A stretch of DNA of 64,000 bases, taken from the NCBI GenBank assembly GCA_037954665.1, contig JBBMOL010000246.1:434001-498000 (forward strand), written 5' to 3'. Shown in pieces: positions 22,273 to 33,610 of the stretch (the first letter of the stretch is position 1; the number at the start of each line of letters is the position of its first letter). Under the pieces are notes generated by a model, which ran no database searches, had not been told where the DNA came from, and worked only from the letters and a program-made list of their open reading frames with translations. The translations under genes were made by a program, and so were the position numbers. The DNA is from Laguncularia racemosa (taxonomy: Eukaryota; Streptophyta; Magnoliopsida; Myrtales; Combretaceae).

Positions 22273-23118
22273 TTGGGCCGGTAATGTGGGCCAAATGGGC
22301 CGGCCCACCCCAACCCGCACCAGCCCGCGGGTCATTGCAAGCTAGCCCGCAGTGGCCCGCAAGTCTGGCAGGCCAGGAAAGTCGACCCGCCCCACCCCGG
22401 GGGCCATGCGGGCTGGCCTGCGCGACCCGTAATAATTTTTTTTTTTTGTATTATGTAAAAGAAGTGGCCGACAGTGGTGGCGCGACATCGAGCTACGGAG
22501 TGCGAAGGAGAAGGTGCGGTGTGCGAGGGTGTGGCCGTGTGGGCTGCTGCCAGCTGCATGCGGACAAGGTGCACGGCACGGATGTCAGACGGTGCAGACT
22601 GCGGACGGCGAGAGTCAGACGGTGTGGACTGCGAACGGCGAGAGTCCTCTTACCAAGTTCTATGATGCCGGCGAGAGTCGAGCTGTGGAGCGGAGTACAG
22701 GGGGTGCACGGACGGTCCGGGATGAGGTCGAGCTGCGAAGGAGAAGGTGCGGTCCAGTGGCATCGGCGCCGTCACGTCGTCAGTCGTCAAGTCGTCAATC
22801 GTCGTTTTGCTTCTCCCGGTCGTCGTAAAGGAATCTAAGTGACTCGACGACTCTTTTCCCTGCCCCCCGGCCCTTCTTCTTTCCGGATCTGGATGTTTTG
22901 CGTCGTTCTTTTAGTCCATCGTTGCCCGTCTGCACATGCGCGTTTTCCGGTGGGTTGGCCCGCTGCCCGTGGGGATTGCCCACCCCGCCCCGCGGGTCAA
23001 GCGGGCGCGGGCCAAAATGGCCCGCACCTCTACGGGTCAAATTTTTTTTGCCCACCTCGCATATTTTTGCGGGCGAGGCGGGTCAGCCCGTGGACCCACC
23101 CCGCAATTCTCACCCCTA
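22273..23118. mobile_element. GC-rich non-autonomous hAT element
   Basis: An 846-base insertion in chromoviral RNase H with a perfect 8-base target duplication CTCATGAC (22265-22272 and 23119-23126). The right end, reverse-complemented, starts TAGGGGTGAGAATTGCGGGG; the left end starts TTGGGCCGGTAATGTGGG, an imperfect match (about 12 of 19). Both ends carry repeated GGGCCGGCCC / GCGGGTC motifs. It is GC-rich, unlike its surroundings. No transposase. Confidence 0.85.
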
Positions 23119-23960
23119 CTCATGACTTAAAGTTGGCAGCTATAGTACTAGCTCTAAAGCTATAGAGGCATTACATGTATGGGGAAATGTGCAAAATCTT
23201 CGCTAAACACAGAAGCTTAAAATACATATTTACATAAAAAAAAAAGCTAAATATGAGACAGACGAGATGGTTTCAACTAATTAAGGATTACGACCTGGAG
23301 ATACAATACCATCCAAGAAGAGCTAATGTGGTCGCAGATACCCTAAGTAGAAAGAAGCAGGACAATGTAGCCACTCTCATCACTTTACAAAAGGAGTTAT
23401 TAAAAGACATGTGCAAATTAGAGGTAAAAATTTAACACAAGAAGTGGGAGAAAAAATGGCTACCTTAAGGATACAACCAACCGTAATGGACAAAATTAAA
23501 ACTAATCAAATAGAAGATGACAATATCTAAGAGATTAAGAGCGAAATGGAACAAAGCAAGGCACTAGAATTCAACTTGGAAATAGAGGGGACCTTAAAAT
23601 ACAAAATGAGACTATGTGTGCCAAAAGATGTAAAATTGAAGCGGGAGATATTGAAAGAGGCACATTACTCCACCTACACAATACACCTTGGAAGTATCAA
23701 AATGTACAAGGACTTGAAGAGTGGTTATTAGTGGAGAAATATGAAAAGAGGGATAGTTGAGTATGTAGCTAGATACCACACATGCTAGCAGACTAGAATA
23801 GAATAGAACATTAGTAGCCAACTAGAGAATTACAACCTCTTCCAGTATCGGAGTGGAAATGGGACCATGTGAAAATTTACTTTATTACAGCCCTCTTGAA
23901 CACTAAGGAAAAGTAGGATGTAGTTTGGGTTATAGTGGACCAATTAATTGAGTCTATTCA

Positions 23961-24067
23961 TTTTCTACCTATTGAAGTAGGATACAAGTTGGAGAAACTG
24001 GCTTAGATATACCTTTTCTACCTATTGAAGTAGGATACAAGTTGGAGAAACTGGCTTAGATATACCT
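23961..24067 (+). repeat. 53-bp tandem duplication inside chromoviral integrase
   Basis: TTTTCTACCTATTGAAGTAG... is repeated once, starting at 23961 and 24014, nearly identical. 53 is not a multiple of three, so it breaks the integrase frame. Confidence 0.9.
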
Positions 24068-24998
24068 ACAAGAGATAGTCAGATTGCATGGAATGCTAAT
24101 AACCATCACTTCTAATAAAGACATAAGTTTTGTGAGAAAATTCTGGAGCAGCCTACACAAAAGCATTGGGCACCAAACTATAGTTCAACATAGCATTCCA
24201 CCCATAAACAGATGATCAATCTAAAAGGATTATACAAATACCGAAAGATTTGCTCAGGGCATGTGCACTAGATTTTAGAGAAAATTGGAATGAGCATATA
24301 TCTTTGGTGGAATTTTCCTATTATAACAATTACTAGGCAACCATCTAGATGACCCTATATGAAGCTCTTTATGGAAGAAGGTGTAGATCCCCACTACACT
24401 GGGATGAAGTGGGATAAAGATAGATGATGGGGCCAGAGTTAATACAAGAAGCAGTAGACAAGGTGAAACTAATCAGGCAAAGAATTCAGACAACCCAGTC
24501 TCGACAAAAGAGCCATGTAGACAAGAGAAGACGCCCTTTTGGAATTTCAAGTGGGGGATAAGGTCTTGTTGAGGATTTCTCCAACAAAAGGAGTTATCAT
24601 ATTCAAGTTGAGAGAAAAGTTAAACCCAAGGTATATAGGCCCATTTAAAATCTTGGAAAGAATAGGCATAGTGGCTCACAGGTTAGCTCTTCCACAAAAT
24701 TTGGCTAGAGTGCATAATGTATTCTATGTATCCAGGCTAAGGAGGTATGTACCTAACCTGGATCAGATAGCAGCATTGGAACCATTGAATGTACAGCCAA
24801 ACTTGACGTCAGTGGAAAGGCTAATTAGAATTTTGGATACTAAGGAATGGATATTAAGACGGAAAACAATTCCCTATGTTATAGTGTAATGGACTAACCA
24901 AACAAAAAGGGAAGCAACATCGGAACTAGAACAAAAATGAGGAAAAAGTATCCAGAACTCTTCCAGAATCAAACACTTTTAATGATGAAAGTTTTTAT

Positions 24999-25010
24999 AA
25001 GGGGGGAGAA
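24999..25010 (+). promoter_or_regulatory. Chromovirus polypurine tract
   Basis: AAGGGGGGAGAA directly before the LTR start TGTAATACC. Confidence 0.85.
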
Positions 25011-26701
25011 TGTAATACCTAAAAATTTTAATAATTCTATTATAATATTATAATGTAAAAAACCAAGGCTAAGGATAGGAATTTTATAAAATTGAGGGGC
25101 TAAATAGGTCTTTTATAGTCAAAGTATAAATACTCTAAGTTGACCTAGCTCTCCTTCTTTTTCACCCTTTAGAGTAAAAACAATAGACAAAAGGAAAAGC
25201 TTTCGGAGCAAACCCTAAGACAACTAAAGGAAAATGGCATGAACTAATTCTAAATACATGAGATAAGAATTTTATACAAGAATTTTCATGGAGAATGAAT
25301 AATCTGATCTAGTTACATCATCTTGTTCATCTAGAACTTGAATTTTGAGAAAGGACAAAACGAGAACGAAAATCAACTACTTAAGGATACGACCTATGGA
25401 ATTATTGAACCTAATCCATGTAATTTCATGTTTTAGAGATTTAATCAAGCCTAGGAATAGAGAGAATCGAGTTTAGAAGGAGTTAGAATGAAGAATTAAA
25501 GGTTTGTGGAAATTGCTGAGAGATACACAACCTCCTAACACAATCATGTTTCAACCATGTTGAATCGAGAGAAACATGGCCGTGTTCCAACTTTATTGAA
25601 GCTAAACCTCATTAAAAGATATACGACCCTTAACATGGTCGTATACTAGCTCGTGTTAAGTAAAACATAATTTAATTATATATCCATTTAACTTCAAATT
25701 AAGCTAATTTCCATGCAAGAAATTAAATGAATAAGATTAAGAAATTTAAGAATTGATATTAATCTTAGATTAAGTGTAAAGAAGAACTTGTTAATGTTGT
25801 ACAAATTTCAATTTAGCTTAAGTCCAAGACCGAAAGTGCTTAAGGCTAGGATTCAAGGTACGTGTAACTTGTGTGTTGTTTTGTGCTTGTTAAGTAGTAT
25901 ATGTGTTGAAATTGATTAAGTTAAATGATTTGGCTCAAGTGTTTAAGTTGTATGTTATATGTGCTTGGCTTGGCTTAGGGGCTCGTAGTTGAAAATCCTT
26001 AAGGAGCACCGAATGATCCTTATATAACGTTGTCCTTAGTGGAATCATGCTTTGCAATGATCTAGGTTGAATGTTAGTTTAAGAGGATTAAGTGTACAAG
26101 GGTGTGGGGCCCATAGTGGTAGTTCCCATCACTAGGATTAAGTAGTTTAAGTGAACATGAGTGTGGGGCCTGTAATGGCAGTTCCCATCATCAAGATTAA
26201 GTTTACCATGGGTGTAGGGCCTGTAGTGGCAGTTCCCATGACCAAATCATGTTCTAGTGTGTTAAGTGTGTTAAAGGGGTCATGAGTACCTTATTACTTG
26301 TGGAAATAAATTGTATCATGAAACGGTTGCCTATATTTAAGTATTGCATGTTGTGTATGATACTTGTTCATGTTTGTTCATGCATGTGTGTTTGTGTTAT
26401 ATGTATTGAGCATTAACTTACCCTTCAGGGAATATTTTTTTTAGATGCAGGTGTAAAGGGAGATGATAACCTAGAGGATAACTTAGGTTTAGGTAAACCA
26501 TAGAGAGAGGAAGTTGATGATTACCATTACTATTATGGTGATTAGATTTTGGGAGAATTATGTTATTTGAATGTAATAGACATTACCTTTTGGAGAATGT
26601 TAATTTAGAGTTTGTAGACTTCCGCTGCGTTAAATGTTGGATATAGATTTATGAGTTTTGAAGTTGTGGGATGTATTGAATGTCTTTATAGAGAAATTAC
26701 A
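25011..26701 (+). repeat. Chromovirus LTR
   Basis: Starts TGTAATACC after a polypurine tract and ends TTACA, nine bases before a primer-site match at 26711, about 1.69 kb. TATA box TATAAATA at 25125-25132. Contains three diverged copies of a 51-59-base unit (GTGTGGGGCC..AGTTCCCATCA; starts near 26102, 26161, 26212) and ACGGCC/ATGGTCGT half-palindromes at 25550-25660. It has pol on its left and a primer site on its right. Confidence 0.8.
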
Positions 26702-26710
26702 GCATAAAAA

Positions 26711-26830
26711 AGGTATCAAAGTGATCTAGAGCCTTAACGTGTTCTTATGAGATAAAGACACATGGCGAACAATAACGCAGCTCGGGTTTCAAGGCATTAC
26801 AAAGATCGTGACATACAATAATTGTACATC
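26711..26830 (+). other. Primer-binding site and gag start of a second chromovirus copy
   Basis: AGGTATCAAAGT at 26711-26722 matches the initiator-Met tRNA primer site with few changes. ATG at 26762 opens a short gag-like frame that is soon broken. This is sequence that normally follows a 5' LTR, so it implies a tandem chromovirus copy of which only the start survives. Confidence 0.55.
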
Positions 26831-26847
26831 AGAATTTTTAAAGATTT

Positions 26848-26866
26848 GGGGGGGGGAGGGGGAGGG
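26848..26866 (+). repeat. G-run at a chromovirus/MULE junction
   Basis: TTGGGGGGGGGAGGGGGAGGG: nineteen bases, almost all G, able in principle to form a G-quadruplex. It lies between the last chromoviral sequence and the first MULE sequence. Confidence 0.85.
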
Positions 26867-26871
26867 TTAAT

Positions 26872-27221
26872 AAGGTAAATATTCAATATAAGCAATCAGC
26901 CACATTCATCACATGACATAGCAGAAATGCAGCTCGAGCCGTTGATATTTCAACCCTCAATTCCAACCCCGATGGAAGTCAATGATGAAGACGAAATAGA
27001 TGGAGCAGTTACTCCAATATTACAACAACCAGACACACAGGATTCGTACATGATTTGTGTGGAAGCGGAGGCTACAACTAACACCGATGTAGGCATGGGT
27101 GTTAAGGAGGATAGTACCGATAATGAGGAGAGTTCCGATGAAGAAAATGGGGAAAGTGAGAATGAGGGAGATGAAGTACCTAAAGAAGACTCTCTAATCG
27201 TACATACCCACTTAAGACAAC
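26872..27221 (+). pseudogene. MULE transposase, N-terminal acidic part (left of the Athila 2 insertion)
   Basis: A frame from ATG 26927 encodes a Pro-rich start and a highly acidic Glu/Asp region, as commonly precedes the DNA-binding domain of plant Mutator-like transposases. It stops being MULE sequence at the Athila 2 insertion (TSD ACAAC 27217-27221). The same frame continues at 36691 without shift for about 30 codons. The first part of the transposase is missing. Confidence 0.65.
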
Positions 27222-28397
27222 TGATAAGATCACCCTATACATATCTTTTCTTTTGGGATTTATATTAAATTTATTTCAATATTACAAGAAAATATAAAGA
27301 ATTGGTACTTAATGGCGTTTATTGTGAAAATTCAAGTTTTGAGGACCTAAAAGTAAAATACAAGTTAATTGGAGGATTTTTTCACAAAATTGAAGAAGCA
27401 AGTGAAGAATTGCATTAAAGGCCGCTAACCTTGAGCCGACCTTGACTATTTATAGAATGTCCATGCGAAAATCTCTCCAAAACCTTATCTTAATTGATTT
27501 GCTAACTCAATTCCTCATCAGATCAGCCTTATCCTCCTCCTTTTTGGATCTATAAATAGACCCCTTGCGTGAACCTATTATTTTCATTTTTGTTTCTAGG
27601 ATTTTATCTTCTCTTTAATTCTTTTTTATTTCATGTTATTCCAAATTTTAGTTTGAAGAAAGAATGTTACCTTGCTGAAGTTCGCTTTCAATTGAAGAAT
27701 TCTAGGAATCATTTTGGAAGATTGAAGTTCTACAAACTTTTGAAGATTATAGTAATTGTTTCATTTATTTATTTTCTTTTATGCAATTTAACAATTTATT
27801 TTTATTATTCAATATGAATTCCATTGCACCTATTCATTTAAATTGTTTTTATGCGATCCACACCATAATGTTCTAAATCATCTCTGTGGGAAACATAATG
27901 AAGCCATAATTCAACTAAAATGATCATTATATTCATGTTATAGGACATATAGATATGTTGAATTTTCATAAGAGAAATTCTACTATGGATTGTATTTTAT
28001 AATTGAAATCAATGCATAGAAATTTAAATGACTCGAAAGAGAAATTTAGGATTTATTAGAAACTCCCAAGTAAGATTTAATAATTTATGCGGAAGCGGCG
28101 TTATTGAATTTTATTAGAAATTAACCTAAGTGTTTCATGCAATATTTTTTATTTAATTTTTCACTAAGGGATTAGGAAAAAAAATTTAAAAAATATTAGG
28201 CAATCATATAATTGGGAAATTTATGATCGTAAATTAGAATCCTCCATTGATTTTATTTAGCGGGAGCTATTAAATTAAATTGGGGTTTTGATACTTTAAA
28301 ACTTGAAAAAGGATTAAGGTTTTGTCAAATTTCTTGTGAAAATCCATATAGCTATAAGTTATTATAACATGAAGGCAATATGATTAGTAAAAATTAG
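27222..28397 (+). repeat. Athila 2 5' LTR (3' end deleted)
   Basis: Starts TGATAAGATCACC. TATA box TATAAATA at 27551-27558. It matches the 3' LTR up to AAAAATTAG (28397 / 36432) and then runs directly into the gag leader, so about 253 LTR bases plus the tRNA primer site are missing. Confidence 0.9.
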
Positions 28398-28428
28398 AAG
28401 AGAGCAAAGAAGAAGGAAAGAAGTTGAC

Positions 28429-30039
28429 ATGGCAGATGATAACAACAATCGGATTCAGGGTGCTGGTAGAGCACTTCGGGAATATACGGTACCTGTTGTT
28501 TCAGGTCCTGCAATCAGAAGACCTACGATCCAGGCTAACAATTTTGAGTTGAAACCAGCACTCGTTCAAATGGTTCAATCAAATCAATTTGGAAGATATC
28601 CAAATGAGACTCCTGATGAGCATATTGCAGTATTTCTTCAATATTGTAATATAATGAAAATGAATAATGTATCTGATGATGTAATTAGGTTACAACTTTT
28701 TCCGTTTTCACTTAGAGATAAAGCTAAGGCTTGGTATAATTCATTGCTATAGGACTCTGTAACCACTTGGGCCGATCTCTCATCTAAATTTTTAAGGAGA
28801 TTTTTTCCCCCAACTAGAACTGCTAAGTTAAGGAATGACATCACAAACTTCACTAAGTTTAGTATTGAATCACTTTGTGAAGCATGGGAAAGATTCAAGG
28901 AGGCAATTAGAAAATGCCCTCATCATGGATTACCAGATAATCTCCTTATTGAGATTTTCTATCTCAGTTTAGATGAGACATTGAGGTCTCTGGTAGATGC
29001 TGCTTCTGGAGGTACACTAATGGGTAAGACGTATGATGAGGCTAGTGCTTTGATTGATGAAATGGCCTCTAGTGCACATAATTGGCAACATGAAAGAGGT
29101 AAGTTTATAGCGGCATCTGTCAATGACATGGACACCTTAACAGCTCAAATTTCAGCTCTCACAGCCCAGGTAAGTAAACTCACCTCTGTACCTTCTTTTA
29201 ATGTTAATCAAATTTCTTGTTGTGAGTTACGCTCAAGACCACACTCAACTTTTGAGTACCCATCTGGAAACTTTTCCTCCTCATCCCATGGAGAGCAAGT
29301 AAATTTTGTCAACAATTTCCAAAGAGGTAATCAAGGACCTTATTCAAACACCTACAATCTAAGGTGGTGTAACCATCCAAATTTCTCATGGAGAAATGAT
29401 AACAACGCACTTAAACCACCTGGATTTCAAAAGCAAGTTCCTAATCATAATATCCCCCATCAACTATATTCTAATCATAATACCTCTTCTCAGCAAAGTC
29501 AGTCTAAAATGGAAGAACTCGTGATAAGTTATATGCAAAAGAGTGACACAATGTTGTAGAATCAACAAGCTACCATTTGGAATCTTGAGAATCAGCTTAG
29601 CCAGATGTCTCAACAGTTGAGTAATAAACCATCTAGGTCTTTACCTAGTAATACTAAGCAGAATCCTAAGGGTGTAAATACTATTATGCTAAGACATGGA
29701 AAAGAATTAGTTGATAAGAAACTTGAGGAAAAAGAGGTTAACCCAAAGAAAGATAAAAGGAAACAAAAGGAAGAGGAACCAAAGAAAAATTCACTAAAGG
29801 TGAAATCATATGTTCCTCTTGTTCCTTTCCCAGGAAGGCTGAAGCAACAACAATTGGATTCACAATTTGCTAAATTTTTAGAAGTCTTTAAAAAAATGCA
29901 AATTAACATTCCTTTTGTAGAGGCACTTCAGCAAATGCCTTCATATGCTAGATTCATGAAGGATTTGCTCACCAAGAAGAGAAAGATAGATGAGAATGAA
30001 CCTGTAATGCTTACAGGAGAATGTTCTATGATCCTATAG
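28429..30039 (+). pseudogene. Athila 2 gag
   Basis: ATG 28429 follows an AG-rich leader. It holds the typical Athila gag: NNFELKPALVQMVQ, then the core RLQLFPFSLRDKAKAW and ESLCEAWERFKEAIRKCPHHGLP, a variable Asn/Gln/Ser-rich region, and a Lys/Glu-rich stretch near 29690-29800. In-frame stops at about 28750, 29557 and 30037 (TAG), each where Gln is plausible. No frameshift occurs in this part. Gag would form the virus-like particle. No CCHC knuckle seen. Confidence 0.9.
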
Positions 30040-31800
30040 AAGAATTTATCCAATCTACCAAGAAAACAAAGAGATCAGGGAAGTTTTACTGTTCCTTGCA
30101 CTATTGGTAATTTTCATTTTGATAAAGTCCTTATAGATTCTGGTGCAAGTATAAACTTAATGCCTCTATCCATTTTCAGAAAACTAAGACTTGGAGAATG
30201 TAAAGAGATGCATGTTACCCTACAACTTGCTGATAGAAGTGTCAAGTACCTAAAGGGTATAGTAAAGAATGTCCTAGTAAAAGTGGATAAATTCATCTTT
30301 CCGGTTGACTTTATAGTCCTGGAAATGGAAGAAGATAAAGAGGTACCCATGATCTTAGGAAGACCATTCCTTGCAACAGGTAAGGCATTAATAGATGTGG
30401 AACAAGGTAAGCTAACCTTGAGAGTTATGGATGAAGAAGTTACTTTTAATGTTTATGAGACCATTAGGAAATTTGATGATTGAAAGTCTTGTTACACCAT
30501 TGATGTTATTAATGAAGTTTCCTATGAGAATATTGAAGAGAATGCAGGTATGGAGACAATAGAATCAGTTCTTAAGGATATAGATGAATGGAGTGATGAT
30601 GAAGAACCAATTGAAGAATGTGTGGAAGAAGCATTAGAAGTTCGAGCTCACTACTATGAGGAGCTAAGAACAAGTGAGAAGAAGCCAATCCCATCATTGA
30701 CACAACCCCTTGTGCTTGAACTTAAACCATTACCTAGTCATTTAAAATATGTATATCTTGGAACAAATCATACTTTGCCAATAATCATTTCTTCTTCTTT
30801 GACAGGTGATCAAGAGCAACAACTTTTGGATGTTCTAAGAGAGCATAAGGAAGCCATCGGTTGGACCATTGCTAATATTAAGGGAATTAGCCCTTCAATT
30901 TGTACTCATAGGATATTTCTTGAGGCTGAGTATAAACCTACAGTACAACCACAAAGAAGACTTAACCCAACTCTTAAGGAAGTTGTAAAAAAAGAAGTGC
31001 TTAAATTGTTAGATGCAGGCATTATTTTTCCAATTTCCGTCAGTAAATGGGTTAGTCTTGTCCAAGTTGTACCAAAAAAAGGTGGTATGACTGTAGTAAA
31101 AAATGAGGCTAATGAATTAATTCCCACTCTCACTGTAACTGGTTAGAGAGTTTGTATAGACTATAGGAAACTGAATGATGCTACTTGCAAAGATCATTTC
31201 CCCCTCCCTTTCATAGATCAGATATTAGAAAAACTTGCAGGGCATGATTATTATTGCTTTTTAGATGGTTACTCTGGTTACAATCAAATCCATATAGCAC
31301 CCGAGGACCAGGAGAAAACCACCTTTACTTATCCTTATGGCACATTTGCCTTTAGGAGAATGCCCTTTAGTCTTTATAATGCACCCGCTACATTTCAAAA
31401 ATGCATGATGTCCATATTCTCTGATATGTTAGGAAATTTTATTGAAATATTCATGGATGATTTTTCTGTTTTTGGGAAGTCATTCGAAACATGTCTGACA
31501 AATTTAGGATGTGTGCTTAAGAGATGCAAGGAAACTAATCTGCTTCTTAACTGGGAAAAATGCCATTTCATGGTAAGAGAAGGAATAGTCTTAGGGCACA
31601 AAGTGTCTAAGTAGGGAATTGAGGTTGACAGGGCAAAAGTAGAGGTGATAGAGAAGCTACCACCACCTACTACAGTGAAAGGAATCAGAAGCTTCTTAGG
31701 ACATGCTGGCTTTTACAGGAGATTTATCAGGGACTTTTCTAAAATCTCAAGACCTCTTTGTAATTTATTAGAAAAAGATTCTGCCTTTGTCTTTAATGAC
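30040..31800 (+). pseudogene. Athila 2 protease and reverse transcriptase
   Basis: Same frame as gag. Protease: active-site region DSGASINLMPLS near 30136, MILGRPFLATGKALID near 30348. The linker contains an acidic stretch (30590-30660). RT: GWTIANIKGISPSICTHRI near 30860, VCIDYRKLNDA after a TAG at 31144, catalytic FMDD near 31455, then NWEKCHFM and FLGHAGFYRRFI. Stops at 30481, 31144, 31612 and 31810 mostly replace Trp or Gln. Catalytic Asp residues of RT are intact. Confidence 0.9.
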
Positions 31801-33610
31801 AATTGTTTGTAGGCATTCAATCTATTGAAGGAGAAGCTCACTACTGCACCAATGATTGTTGCACCTGATTAGGAGCTTCCATTCGAGTTGATACGCGATG
31901 CCAGCAACTATGCTGTAGGAGCGGTACTTAGGCAAAGGAAAGATAAGTCATTTCATGTAATATACTATGCAAGTAGAACCTTAAATGAGGCCTAAAGGAA
32001 TTATGCCACAACTGAAAAAGAACTTTTAGCAGTCATATTTGCATGTGATAAATTCTGGCCTTATCTAATAGGTTCTAAAATCATAGTATATACTGACCAT
32101 GCTACCTTTAAGTATTTATTTGCTAAAAATGATGCTAAACCTCAGTTAATTCAATGGATTCTACTACTGCAAGAATTTAACCTGGAAATTAAAGATAAGA
32201 AGGGAACTGAAAATGTGGTGGCTGATCATTTATGTCATTTGGAATCTAATTGTTTTGATTCACCTATTAATGAAAAGTTCCCTGATGAACAATTACATGC
32301 AGTAGAAGTCAAAGGATTAACTTGGTATGCTAATATTGTTAATTATTTGGTTAGCAAAATCACTCCATATGGTCTATCTTACCAACAGAAAAAGAAATTT
32401 TTACATGATGTGAAGTTTTATTTTTTGGATGAACCATATCTCTTTAAAAATTATGCTGACTAAATAATTAGATGGTGCGTGCCTGAAAGTGAACAGCTTA
32501 GCATTATACAGCATTGTCATTCTAAGGAGGCAGAAGGCCACTTTGGTGTAGAAAGAACGGTAGCTAAAATTTTATCATGTGGATTTTATTGGCCCAGGTT
32601 GTTCAGTGATTGTAGGAACTACATCATGTCTTGTGCTCAATGTCAAAGGATTGGCAACATTTCTAGAAGACACGAATTCCCACAAAACATTATACTTGTA
32701 ATTGAGCTTTTTGACATTTGGGGAATCGACTTTATGGGTCCTTTTCCATCATCTTTTTCAAACAAATACATTCTTTTAGCTGTTGATTATGTTTCAAAAT
32801 AAGTAGAGGCAGTTGCTCTACAAACTAATGACAGTAGGGTTGTTATTAAATTTTTGAAAAAGAATATATTTTCAAGATTTGGGGTACCTATAGCTATAAT
32901 AAGCGATAGGGGAACACATTTTTGTAACAAGCAATTTGAGAAATTATTATTAAAATATGGAGTTACTCACAAAATTGCCACCCCTTATCATCCACAAACA
33001 TGTGGACAGGTTAAGGTATCCAATAGGGAAATTAAGCGAATTCTAAAGAAGACTGTCAATGCATCTAAGAAAGATTGGTCTTTAAAAATCGATGATGCAT
33101 TATGGGCTTATAGAATAGCATTTAAAACCCCTATAGGAATGCCCCCTACAAGATTATTTTGGTAAATCATGTCACTTACCAGTAGAACTCGAGCACAAGG
33201 CATACTAGGCTATTAAATACCTTAACTTTGATGAGGAAGCTACAGGTAAAAAAAGATTGCTTCAACTAAATCAGATGGCTGAAATGAGAGAAGAAGCGTA
33301 TCAAAATGCCAAAATTTATAAAGAACAAACAAAGCGATGGCATGATAAGAACATTGTGAGGTGAGAATTCTTCCCTAGTTAGAAGGTCTTACTATACAAC
33401 TCCCGCTTGAAGCTATTCCCAAGTAAGTTGAAGTCACAATGGTCTGGACCCTTTGAAATTTTTAATGTGTTTCCTTATGGTGCAGTCGAGTTGAAGGCAG
33501 AAGACAACCATACTTTCAAAGTAAACAATTATCTTCTCAAACATTACTATGAAGGGGAAAATGTTGATAGAGATGCCACAGCTATGGATTTAGGAGATTT
33601 GAGGACATGA
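31800..33610 (+). pseudogene. Athila 2 RNase H and integrase
   Basis: RNase H: DASNYAVGAVL near 31899, TEKELLAV near 32010, TDHATFKYL near 32095. Integrase: HHCC module near 32510-32645 (H-x-H region CHSKEAEGH, then C-x2-C in CAQCQ), core with WGIDFMGPFP near 32718 and SDRGTHFCN near 32905, and YHPQT near 32988. A one-base shift near 33155 moves to the next frame for the C-terminal part, ending at 33610. Stops at 31872, 31995, 32461 and 32803 all sit at Gln or Trp sites. Confidence 0.9.

Larger units (their letters stand above)
22204..24990 (+). pseudogene. Chromovirus RNase H end, integrase and chromodomain-like tail
   Basis: RNase H resumes at 22209 (QVIAYASHQLKSYEKNYPTHD), is split by the hAT element, and continues at 23127 (LKLAAIVLALKL) to the connection domain near 23255-23345. 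The integrase zinc module is at about 23655-23790 (H-H, C with a stop). The core near 23930-24330 is degraded and carries a 53-base duplication. The C-terminal GPFKILERIG module (24628-24668) is followed by a chromodomain-like tail (RILDTKEWILRRKTIPYV, stop at 24887-24889). The chromodomain of such elements targets integration to heterochromatin. Confidence 0.85.
16640..26701 (+). mobile_element. Chromovirus (Tekay/Del-like Ty3/gypsy), 5'-truncated, with two nested insertions
   Basis: Contains RT, RNase H, integrase and a chromodomain-like tail, a polypurine tract and an LTR starting TGTAATACC. The 5' LTR, gag and most of the protease are missing. A gag-protease LTR element (17803-22203) and a hAT element (22273-23118) interrupt the RNase H region. 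Family assignment rests on the RT/integrase blocks, the C-terminal tail and the TGTAATACC LTR start, and is by eye. Confidence 0.85.

Noticed and set aside
22284..23165. Several overlapping open frames of 60-184 codons in a GC-rich block
   Set aside because: They lie inside the non-autonomous hAT element and exist because GC-rich DNA has few stops. Low-complexity Arg/Gly/Pro/Cys translations and no domain.
27569..27817. Hydrophobic open frame of 82 codons, also at 35603-35911
   Set aside because: Lies in both Athila 2 LTRs just after the TATA box. Composition is due to T-rich LTR DNA and the two copies differ in length and frame end.
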